Assembly (NCBI GenBank): GCA_035455185.1
Contig: DATIFQ010000523.1
Span: 1 to 7,226, forward strand
Source of the DNA: JAEHDI01 sp035455185
GTDB taxonomy: Bacteria; Acidobacteriota; Terriglobia; Bryobacterales; Bryobacteraceae
Reading direction: 5' to 3'
DNA: 7,226 nt
This document shows, piece after piece, positions 1 to 5,453 of this stretch. How positions within the stretch are numbered: position 1 is the first letter of the stretch; each line of letters begins with the position of its first letter. A model generated the notes under the pieces. The model made no database searches. It was not told the origin of the DNA and saw only the letters and a program-made list of their open reading frames with translations. A program made the position numbers and the translations under genes.

Positions 1-11
1 AGCGTCTTCAT
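1..11 (-). CDS. Start of a second HExxH-protein gene (M1), cut off by the window edge
   Basis: Reading leftward from position 11 gives ATG AAG ACG CT, that is Met-Lys-Thr and a partial codon. On its own this would be meaningless. However, positions 1-11 align with positions 5235-5245, the start of the complete - strand gene M2 (Met-Lys-Lys-Leu), with one mismatch, and the homology continues upstream through the whole intergenic region. The inference is that a paralogue of M2 begins here and runs out of the window, divergent from regulator 1 exactly as M2 is divergent from regulator 3. A GGAGG ribosome binding site lies 8 nt before the ATG on the - strand (positions 20-24). Only the first three codons are visible, so the product itself cannot be confirmed. 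Confidence 0.55.
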
Positions 12-12
12 T

Positions 13-35
13 GATCTCGCCTCCATGGCGAGACC
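13..35 (-). promoter_or_regulatory. Hairpin covering the M1 ribosome binding site
   Basis: On the - strand this reads GGTCTCGCC-ATGGA-GGCGAGATC, followed by one A and the ATG of M1. All nine positions pair (one G-U), leaving a 5-nt loop. The GGAGG Shine-Dalgarno is split between loop and 3' arm, so a folded leader would hide it. The right cassette has the same hairpin at 5247-5268, with one compensatory pair change (U-A to C-G). That supports an RNA structure controlling translation, although a DNA operator of the same symmetry cannot be excluded. Confidence 0.55.
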
Positions 36-53
36 CAAGAATTCGCTAGTGAG

Positions 54-62
54 AGGTAACCT
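54..62. promoter_or_regulatory. Conserved small palindrome, left copy
   Basis: AGGTAACCT is an inverted repeat with 4-bp arms around a central A. It lies 43 bp upstream of the M1 start codon within a block (55-65) that is unchanged in the other cassette (5285-5295). Its position suits a protein-binding site or part of the leftward promoter. No convincing -35/-10 pair for M1 could be assigned around it. Confidence 0.25.
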
Positions 63-124
63 TCAATGCACGGCGGCTGGAGCTTGGGTCAATTGCACCG
101 GGAGCGCTCCTAAAGAGCCAACTC

Positions 125-147
125 ATTGCCAGGAAACGAATTGCCGG
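125..147. promoter_or_regulatory. Paired direct repeats, candidate operator (left copy)
   Basis: ATTGCCAG (125-132) and ATTGCCGG (140-147) are direct repeats with a 15-bp period, and the same pair with the same spacing occurs at 5357-5379. They sit inside the best conserved non-coding block of the two cassettes (107-130 is identical to 5339-5362, and 137-151 to 5369-5383). An A/T-rich CATAAA follows at 152-157. OmpR/PhoB-type winged helices generally bind direct repeats, so the neighbouring regulators are natural candidates for binding here. That is inference. Confidence 0.35.
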
Positions 148-190
148 CGCACATAAACTCGCGGGTTAGGCGAAAAAGTTCGCTGGGCGC

Positions 191-210
191 CCGCTCCCTC
201 ACGGTCGCGG
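191..210 (-). repeat. REP-like palindromic element in the regulator 1 promoter region
   Basis: CCGCTCCCTCACGGTCGCGG reads on the - strand as CCGC-GA-CC-GTGA-GG-GA-GCGG. This is a four-pair outer stem, tandem G-A mismatches, a two-pair inner stem and a GUGA (GNRA-type) tetraloop, a compact and plausible RNA or cruciform fold. It lies within about 41 nt present in front of regulator 1 but absent at the matching place in front of regulator 3, so it looks like an insertion. From memory, near-identical motifs are common between genes in Solibacter-like genomes; this was not checked. Confidence 0.5.
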
Positions 211-231
211 TTCTTCAACTGCGGGTTTCGG

Positions 232-240
232 TGTTAGAAT
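232..240 (+). promoter_or_regulatory. Extended -10 promoter of regulator 1
   Basis: TG-T-TAGAAT (232-240) is an extended -10 element ending 22 bp before the ATG at 263. It aligns with TG-C-TAAAAT before regulator 3, and everything from there to the start codon is conserved. No good -35 is seen: with a 16-bp spacer the hexamer would be CTTCAA (213-218), which differs from TTGTTT in the other copy because the inserted palindrome ends just upstream. The site is assigned from consensus and conservation only. Confidence 0.45.
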
Positions 241-262
241 CGAAGCCAAACTGAGGCGGGCC

Positions 263-2410
263 ATGGGTTCCGTACCGACCGAAGGGCGCGCGATTCGATT
301 CGGTGTCTACGAGGTAGACCTCGCTGCCGGCGAGTTGCGCAAGCGGGGGCGGGCGGTCAAGCTTCAGGGACAGCCGTTTCAAATTCTGGCGATGCTGCTG
401 CGGCGGCCGGGCGAGGTGGTCAGCAGGGAAGAACTTCAGCAGGCGCTGTGGCCGTCGGGCACGTTCGTGGAGTTTGAGCACGGGGTGAACACGGCGATCC
501 GGAAGATCCGGGAGGCGCTGGGGGACTCGGCAGATAATCCGCGGTTCATTGAGACCCTGCCCCGGAAAGGGTACCGGTTCATTGCGCCGGTGAACGGGAT
601 TCGCCCTGCCCTGCAGGCGCCGGCTCGCCGCTCTGTCGTCATGTGGGCTTTGGCCTCGATTGCCGCTGCCGCCGTTGCCGGCGCTGTCTGGCTCTACCTG
701 TCACGTTTCGACCAGCCCGCGCCTTCTCCGCTGGTTGTTCCCCTGACTACCTACCCGGGCTCAGAGTGCGATCCGAGTTTTTCACCGGATGGCAACCAAG
801 TGGTTTTTGCTTGGGATGGCGGAGACAAGGCGGATGCGGCCGGTCTGTATGTCAAGGTGATCGGCACAGACGCTCCGGTCCGACTCGCCGCCGGGCGCGC
901 GTTTGCGCCGGCCTGGTCGCCGGATGGTCGCTGGATTGTCTTCGCACGCGCCTTGCCAGGGTCGGAGACCATAGTGCAAGTGTTGCTGATCCCGGCCACG
1001 GGGGGCTTTGAGCGCAAGCTGGCGGAGATCAAGGCTGCACCCTCTCCAGACTTTCTGCCACAGACCATCGACGATCCGGCGACCAGAGCGGAGTTTTGGC
1101 CTCCGTTCTCGTGGGATTCGACTGCGAAGTGGATCGCCGGCACCGCAAAGCCCAGCGAGAGTGAGCCCACTGCCGTATTTCTGCTGTCTGCCACGACGGG
1201 GGAGAAGCGGAAGTTGACGTCGCCACCGACTGGAATCCCCGGTGATGGCTTGCCCGCGTTTGCCCCGGATGGCCGTGCGCTGTTGTTTGTCAGGACTCGT
1301 GGTGCCCACATCCGCGATCTCTACCTCGTCGAATTGTCCAGGGACTTTCGGCCCAACGGAGAACCGGTGCGGCTGACGTTCGAGAATCGATTCGTTGGAA
1401 AACCAGTGTGGATGCCGGACGGGCGCTCGATTCTCTTTCCTGCGGGTTCTGTCCATAATCCGTCTCTCTGGCGGCTGGCGCTGACCCGGCTCCCGTCGCG
1501 GCCCGGGAAGCTGGAGCGGCTCGCTTTCGCCGGATTCGGCGTCACCTCTCCCGCCGTATCGCGGCAGGACTCGCTAGCCTACTCTCTGGCGCCTTTTGAT
1601 ACCGACATCTGGCGCCTTGAGTTGGACGACACAGGCCGCGCCGCGAAGCTTGCCACGAAGCTCATCGTCTCCACGCGGATCGACCACACCCCGCAATACT
1701 CTCCGGACGGCCGCCGGATCGCCTTTGGTTCGGACCGGTCGGGGAATCACGAAATCTGGGTGTCGAACAGCGACGGCTCGAATGCAATGAAGTTGACCTC
1801 CTTTGACGGGCCGTACGTGGCAGATCCGCGATGGTCTCCGGATGGACGGTTCATTGCGTTCGGAGCCTCCGGTGAGCAATCGACGGTTTACGCAATCAGT
1901 TCCGATGGCGGCACGCCAGGGCGTGTGGTTGCCGGCTCACTGGACGGCTGGTCCCGAGACGGCAAGTGGATCTATTTCAGCTCTGATCTTAAGGGAAACC
2001 ACGAGTTGTGGAAGGTGCCGGTGAATGGCAACCCGGTTCAGGTCACGAGAAGAGGCGGAACGGGGGGCGTCGAATCTCCTGACGGCCGGTTCCTCTACTA
2101 CAAGAAGACGGCAAACGGAGTTACCAGCCTGTGGAAAGCGCCCGTCGAGGGTGGTGAAGAAGTCCGGATTCTCGACTCCTTCGACGACCGGTATTTCGTC
2201 GTGGCCGAGCGAGGGATCTACTTCTTAACCTCCGAGGGGAAGCGGATCCAGTTCTATAGTTTCGCGACGCGAAAAGTGGAGACAGTTGCGGAATTTCAAA
2301 AGTTCAATTGCGCGTGGGGTCTCTCCGTCTCTCCCGACGGCCGCCAGTTGCTGTACTCATTCCCGGAGGAGCACGACAGCGACCTGATGCTGGTGGAGAA
2401 TTTTCGGTGA
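263..2410 (+). CDS. Regulator 1: membrane-anchored winged-helix/TolB-propeller protein
   Basis: The 715-residue product looks like a one-component regulator. Residues 12-110 form an OmpR/CadC-type winged helix with no receiver domain: the probable recognition helix is near 71-88 (FEHGVNTAIRKIREALGD) and the C-terminal wing is at 94-110 (RFIETLPRKGYRFIAPV). Arg122-Arg123 precede one membrane helix (124-146), predicting the N-terminus inside and the rest outside. The exported part carries about ten PD40/TolB-type strands, for example at 171-182, 217-227, 332-342, 382-392, 479-488, 523-533, 562-572, 604-612 and 689-698, so a beta-propeller sensor is expected. The start is ATG with GAGG 6 nt upstream, and regulator 3 starts identically. 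It overlaps regulator 2 by 4 nt. About 12 residues around 259-271 are extra relative to regulator 2. Family assignment is secure; ligand and target genes are unknown. TolB-like propellers bind proteins or peptidoglycan-associated partners, so a protein ligand is possible. Confidence 0.93.
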   Translation: MGSVPTEGRAIRFGVYEVDLAAGELRKRGRAVKLQGQPFQILAMLLRRPGEVVSREELQQALWPSGTFVEFEHGVNTAIRKIREALGDSADNPRFIETLPRKGYRFIAPVNGIRPALQAPARRSVVMWALASIAAAAVAGAVWLYLSRFDQPAPSPLVVPLTTYPGSECDPSFSPDGNQVVFAWDGGDKADAAGLYVKVIGTDAPVRLAAGRAFAPAWSPDGRWIVFARALPGSETIVQVLLIPATGGFERKLAEIKAAPSPDFLPQTIDDPATRAEFWPPFSWDSTAKWIAGTAKPSESEPTAVFLLSATTGEKRKLTSPPTGIPGDGLPAFAPDGRALLFVRTRGAHIRDLYLVELSRDFRPNGEPVRLTFENRFVGKPVWMPDGRSILFPAGSVHNPSLWRLALTRLPSRPGKLERLAFAGFGVTSPAVSRQDSLAYSLAPFDTDIWRLELDDTGRAAKLATKLIVSTRIDHTPQYSPDGRRIAFGSDRSGNHEIWVSNSDGSNAMKLTSFDGPYVADPRWSPDGRFIAFGASGEQSTVYAISSDGGTPGRVVAGSLDGWSRDGKWIYFSSDLKGNHELWKVPVNGNPVQVTRRGGTGGVESPDGRFLYYKKTANGVTSLWKAPVEGGEEVRILDSFDDRYFVVAERGIYFLTSEGKRIQFYSFATRKVETVAEFQKFNCAWGLSVSPDGRQLLYSFPEEHDSDLMLVENFR
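299..2410 (+). repeat. Tandem gene duplication, first copy
   Basis: From the first winged-helix strand (codon 13) to the stop codon this gene is collinear with 2452-4530 of regulator 2. Nucleotide identity is high throughout (high 80s percent by eye), with only short indels, the largest about 36 nt. The copies are direct and adjacent, as expected from unequal crossing-over or in-place duplication. Confidence 0.88.
2392..2410 (+). promoter_or_regulatory. Translational coupling site between regulators 1 and 2
   Basis: GGTGGAG (2392-2398) lies 8 nt before a GTG at 2407-2409, which shares GTGA with the TGA stop of regulator 1 (2408-2410). A ribosome finishing regulator 1 can restart at once on regulator 2. 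There is no room for a separate promoter other than inside the end of regulator 1. Confidence 0.75.
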
Positions 2411-4530
2411 GCGCCGCGGAACCAGGCTCGAGCACGAATGATACGGTTCACTTCGGGTTGTTCGAGGTAGACCTCGTTGCGGGTGAGTTGCGCAAGCGGG
2501 GGCGGGCGGTCAAGCTTCAGGGGCAGCCGTTTCAGATTCTGGCGATGCTGCTGCGGCGGCCGGGCGAGGTCGTCAGCAGGGAGGAACTCCAACAGGCGCT
2601 GTGGCCGTCGGGCACGTTCGTGGAGTTCGAGCACGGGGTGAACACGGCGATCCGGAAGATCCGGGAGGCGCTGGGGGATTCGGCGGACAATCCACGATTC
2701 ATCGAGACGGTGCCGCGGAAGGGGTATCGGTTCATCGCGCCGGTGAACGGGACCCACCCTGCCCAGCAGCCGGCTCGCCGCCTTGTCGTCATGTGGGTTC
2801 TGGCCGCGGTTGCCGCTGCCGCCCTCGCCGGCGCTGTCTGGCTCTCCCTATCACGTTCCGACCAGCCCGCGCCTTCCCCGCTGGTTGTTCCGCTGACTAC
2901 CTACCCGGGCTCAGAGTCGCAACCGAGTTTTTCTCCGGATGGCAGCCAAGTGGTTTTTGTTTGGGATGGCGGAGGCAAGGCGGATGCGGCCGGTATCTAT
3001 GTCAAGGTGATCGGCACAGACGTGCCGGTCCCTCTCGCTGCCGGGGATGCGTTTGCGCCGGCCTGGTCGCCGGATGGTCGCTGGATTGTTTTCGCACGCA
3101 CCTTGCCAGGGTCGGAGACCAAACTGCAGGTGTTGCTGATCCCCGCCACGGGAGGCCCTGAGCGCAAGCTGGCGGAGATCGAAGCTAGAGGAAACGCCAC
3201 CGCGGAGCTTTGGTGCCAGTTCTCCTGGGACCCGACTGCGAAGTGGATCGCGGTCCCCGATAAACCCAACGACAACGAGCCCACTGCGGTGTTTCTGCTC
3301 TCTGCCGTGACCGGCGAGAAGCGGAGGTTGACCTCTCCGCCAGCGGGCCTCGCCGGAGATGACTTGCCCGCATTTTCGCCGGATGGCCGTGCCCTCTTAT
3401 TTGTCCGGGCTGTCTCTGAATCCCATATCCGCGATCTCTACCTCATCGAATTGTCCAGGGACTTCCGGCCCAGCGGGGAACCGGTGCGGCTGACGTTCGA
3501 GAATCGATTCGTTGGAAAACCAGCGTGGATGCCGGACGGGCGCTCGATTCTCTTCCCTGCGGGTTCTGCTCATAATCCGTCTTTCTGGAGGCTGGCGCTA
3601 AATCGGCTCCCATGGCGGCCCAGCAAGCTGGAACGGATGGCTTTCGCCGGATTCGGCGTCATCTCTCCCGCCATATCTCGGAAGGACTCGCTGGCGTACG
3701 GTGTGTGGCCTAAAGATACGGATATCTGGCGCCTGGAGTTGGACGACACAGGCCGCGCTGCGAAGCCCGCCACGAAGCTGATTGTCTCCACGCGGATCGA
3801 CCACACCCCACAATACTCTCCGGACGGCCGGCGGATCGCCTTTGGTTCGGACCGGTCGGGGAACCACGAAATCTGGGTATCGAACAGCGACGGCTTGAAT
3901 CCAATGAAGTTGACCTCCTTTGACGGGCCGTACGTGGCAGATCCGCAATGGTCTCCGGATGGACGGTTCATTGCGTTCGGAGCCGCCGGTGAGCAATCTT
4001 CGGTTTACGTAATCAGTTCCGATGGCGGCGTGCCTCGGCGTGTGGTTGCCGGCTGGACGGGCGGTTGGTCCCGAGATGGCAAGTGGATCTATTTCAGCTC
4101 TGATCTTAAGGGGAACCACGAGTTGTGGAAAGCGCCGGTGAATGGAGGCAACCCGGTTCAGGTCACCAGAAGCGGCGGAACGGGGGGCCTCGAATCTCCC
4201 GACGGCCGATTCCAATATTACGAGAAGACGGCAAACGGAGTTACCAGCCTGTGGAAAGCACCCGTCGAGGGTGGTGAAGAAGTCCAGATTCTCGACTCCT
4301 TGTCTGACCAGTATTTCGTCGTGGCTGAGCGGGGGATCTACTTCTTCTCCTCCGAGGGGAAGCGGATCCAGCTCTACAGCTTCGCGACGCGAAAAGTGGA
4401 GACAGTTGCGGAACTTCCAAAGTTCAATTGGGCATGGGGTCTCTCCGTCTCTCCCGACGGCCGCCAGTTGCTGTACTCACTCCCGGAGGAGCACGGCAGC
4501 GACCTGATGCTGGTGGAGAATTTCCGGTGA
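2407..4530 (+). CDS. Regulator 2: paralogous membrane-anchored winged-helix/TolB-propeller protein
   Basis: The 707-residue product has the same plan as regulator 1: a winged helix at about 15-113, an arginine pair at 124-125, a membrane helix at about 126-148, then a propeller with PD40-type motifs (such as SFSPDGSQVVF, AWSPDGRWIVF, AFSPDGRALLF, QYSPDGRRIAF, QWSPDGRFIAF). GTG at 2407 is chosen because homology to regulators 1 and 3 begins about 14 codons later. The in-frame ATG at 2308 would add 33 residues encoded inside regulator 1 that match nothing in the paralogues. The first 14 residues (VSAAEPGSSTNDTV) are unique to this copy, which marks where the duplication joined. It is expected to be co-expressed with regulator 1, so mixed dimers are possible. 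Molecular target and ligand are unknown. Confidence 0.92.
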   Translation: MSAAEPGSSTNDTVHFGLFEVDLVAGELRKRGRAVKLQGQPFQILAMLLRRPGEVVSREELQQALWPSGTFVEFEHGVNTAIRKIREALGDSADNPRFIETVPRKGYRFIAPVNGTHPAQQPARRLVVMWVLAAVAAAALAGAVWLSLSRSDQPAPSPLVVPLTTYPGSESQPSFSPDGSQVVFVWDGGGKADAAGIYVKVIGTDVPVPLAAGDAFAPAWSPDGRWIVFARTLPGSETKLQVLLIPATGGPERKLAEIEARGNATAELWCQFSWDPTAKWIAVPDKPNDNEPTAVFLLSAVTGEKRRLTSPPAGLAGDDLPAFSPDGRALLFVRAVSESHIRDLYLIELSRDFRPSGEPVRLTFENRFVGKPAWMPDGRSILFPAGSAHNPSFWRLALNRLPWRPSKLERMAFAGFGVISPAISRKDSLAYGVWPKDTDIWRLELDDTGRAAKPATKLIVSTRIDHTPQYSPDGRRIAFGSDRSGNHEIWVSNSDGLNPMKLTSFDGPYVADPQWSPDGRFIAFGAAGEQSSVYVISSDGGVPRRVVAGWTGGWSRDGKWIYFSSDLKGNHELWKAPVNGGNPVQVTRSGGTGGLESPDGRFQYYEKTANGVTSLWKAPVEGGEEVQILDSLSDQYFVVAERGIYFFSSEGKRIQLYSFATRKVETVAELPKFNWAWGLSVSPDGRQLLYSLPEEHGSDLMLVENFR
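2452..4530 (+). repeat. Tandem gene duplication, second copy
   Basis: This is the counterpart of 299-2410. The homology starts at the first winged-helix strand (His-Phe-Gly against Arg-Phe-Gly) and ends at the stop codon, where both genes finish with the same LMLVENFR ending and the same GGTGGAG ... CGGTGA nucleotides. Confidence 0.88.
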
Positions 4531-4570
4531 GGATAGGGCAATCTTAGTAAACACCAACGACACGGCTTGA

Positions 4571-5245
4571 CTATCTGGAGGTGATCGGAGCCGCTCTGGC
4601 GGCTCGTTCGCCAGCGATCCGGGCGGTGATGTTAGCCCGGATTTGCCCGGCTTGCTGTGACAGGAAAAACACGTCTCGGGGCAAGCTCTTCCTGCCTCGA
4701 CTCATGCTCTCGGGGCACCCTTTCATCAGCGGGACGCTCATGGCGCCAGACACTGCGTGCTCGGGCCTCCCGAGCAGCAGATGGCCCAGCTCGTGAGCCA
4801 TCAGAAGGCCGAGAACCAGCGAACGGGACAGCGGGCATACGTCCGCCCGTTGCCATGCGCGGCCGACAAACACGTTGGCCGTCAGGCCGAAGCCGCCGTT
4901 CGCCGGCAAAAAAGCCCACCCAAGAACGTCATAACGCGGCGTGACGCGTTGGCCCATGCTGTTGGATAGTAGCCGGAGACTGAGCCTGGTGGGCGCACTG
5001 GGTAGCCCACAGAGCGGTTCGGGCTGCCCCTCCTCCGCCGGAAGGGGACAATCCCGCCATTCCACGCCGACACCGATCTGCCGGTAGATACGACCCGCTT
5101 CCTGCTTCGCGTGACTCAGTGTCCCAAGAGACACACCGGCGTAGTTGTAAACGAGAACCTGGAACCTCAATTCAGGATCTGGCGTTTCCGCCTGGACCGC
5201 TACGGCAAGGCCTAACAGGCACCAACTTCCAATCAGCTTCTTCAT
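4571..5245 (-). CDS. M2: exported HExxH putative zinc metalloprotease
   Basis: The 224-residue protein begins with a clear signal peptide: Lys2-Lys3, a hydrophobic stretch 4-17, and a VQA cleavage site after residue 19. The core has a conserved-looking region LRFQVLVYNYAGVSLGTL (26-43), then a basic/amphipathic segment ending in VEWRDC. A zinc-binding helix follows, MAHELGHLLLGRPEH (149-163), with His151, Glu152, His155 and possibly His163 or a later residue as ligands. Met169 and Met174 follow, as in GIM-type turns. Cys66/Cys79 and Cys137/Cys177 could form disulfides after export. Small secreted proteins of this type, often uncharacterised, are frequent in Acidobacteria (family memory). The gene converges on regulator 2 with a 40-bp gap and diverges from regulator 3. 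Substrate is unknown; peptidase activity is inferred from the motif alone. The ribosome binding site is poor (GGGGCGGGA, close to the start) and lies within a hairpin. Confidence 0.85.
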   Translation of the reverse strand: MKKLIGSWCLLGLAVAVQAETPDPELRFQVLVYNYAGVSLGTLSHAKQEAGRIYRQIGVGVEWRDCPLPAEEGQPEPLCGLPSAPTRLSLRLLSNSMGQRVTPRYDVLGWAFLPANGGFGLTANVFVGRAWQRADVCPLSRSLVLGLLMAHELGHLLLGRPEHAVSGAMSVPLMKGCPESMSRGRKSLPRDVFFLSQQAGQIRANITARIAGERAARAAPITSR

Positions 5246-5246
5246 T

Positions 5247-5268
5247 GATCCCGCCCCGTGGTGGGATC
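5247..5268 (-). promoter_or_regulatory. Hairpin directly in front of the M2 start codon
   Basis: On the - strand this reads GATCCCACC-ACGG-GGCGGGATC, then A and the M2 ATG. Eight of nine positions pair, with one A-C mismatch, and the loop is 4 nt. The only purine-rich sequence that could serve as ribosome binding site is in the loop and 3' arm. Relative to the left copy there is one compensatory pair change, one G-U to A-U change and one disruptive change. Confidence 0.55.
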
Positions 5269-5284
5269 AAGAATTGGCTAGTGC

Positions 5285-5295
5285 AAGGTAACCTT
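5285..5295. promoter_or_regulatory. Conserved small palindrome, right copy
   Basis: AAGGTAACCTT is an 11-bp inverted repeat around a central A, 39 bp upstream of the M2 start codon. The symmetric core is unchanged at 54-62 in the left cassette while flanking bases differ, so it is a candidate binding site or promoter part for the leftward gene. Confidence 0.28.
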
Positions 5296-5356
5296 CAAGG
5301 CACGGCGTCTGGAGTCTGGGTCAATCGCGCCGGGAGCACTCCTAAAGAGCCAACTC

Positions 5357-5379
5357 ATTGCCGGTGAGCGAATTGCCGG
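5357..5379. promoter_or_regulatory. Paired direct repeats, candidate operator (right copy)
   Basis: ATTGCCGG occurs twice (5357-5364 and 5372-5379) with a 15-bp period. It is followed by TATAAA at 5384-5389. The pair, its spacing and the surrounding bases are conserved in the left cassette at 125-147. It lies about 75-97 bp upstream of regulator 3 and on the far side of M2, a suitable place for a site controlling both. Confidence 0.35.
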
Positions 5380-5403
5380 CGCATATAAACTCGCGTTGGG
5401 TCT

Positions 5404-5431
5404 TTGTTTCCTCGGGTTCAGGTGCTAAAAT
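5404..5431 (+). promoter_or_regulatory. Promoter of regulator 3
   Basis: TTGTTT (5404-5409), a 16-bp spacer, and TAAAAT (5426-5431) preceded by TG at 5423-5424 form an extended -10 promoter. The distance from the -10 to the ATG at 5454 is 22 bp, the same as for regulator 1. The short leader contains GAGG (5444-5447), 6 nt before the ATG. Confidence 0.5.
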
Positions 5432-5453
5432 CGAAGCCAAACTGAGGCGGGCC

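Larger units (their letters stand above)
1..592. repeat. Cassette repeat, left copy (M start, control region, winged-helix domain)
   Basis: This segment is a diverged copy of 5235-5783. It spans the start codon of a leftward gene, the divergent control region, and the first 110 codons of the rightward regulator. The non-coding part aligns at roughly 80-85% by eye over 12-163 against 5246-5395. It then carries about 41 nt extra (between about 164 and 212) that the right copy lacks. From about 235 to 592 identity is about 94% (20 differences counted by hand over about 330 coding nt). After codon 110 identity falls abruptly. Confidence 0.85.

Noticed and set aside
151..157. CATAAA/TATAAA (left 152-157, right 5384-5389) as the -10 of the regulator genes
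   Set aside because: The upstream TTGCC sequences are 20 or 5 bp away, a poor spacing, and the extended -10 nearer the gene fits better. It could still be an accessory promoter.
2308..2406. ATG at 2308 as the start of regulator 2
   Set aside because: It would overlap regulator 1 by 103 nt and add 33 residues without counterpart in the paralogues. GTG at 2407 has a ribosome binding site and a classic stop-start overlap.
4588..4605. Perfect 7-bp hairpin (GAGCCGC-TCTG-GCGGCTC) as a terminator for regulator 2 or M2
   Set aside because: It lies inside the M2 coding region and has no T-run on either side. No convincing terminator was found in the 40-bp convergent gap (4531-4570).
4657..4944. + strand open frames opposite M2
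   Set aside because: M2 has a signal peptide, a zinc motif and a sensible composition. The opposite frames are Arg/Ser/Pro-rich with no recognisable feature.
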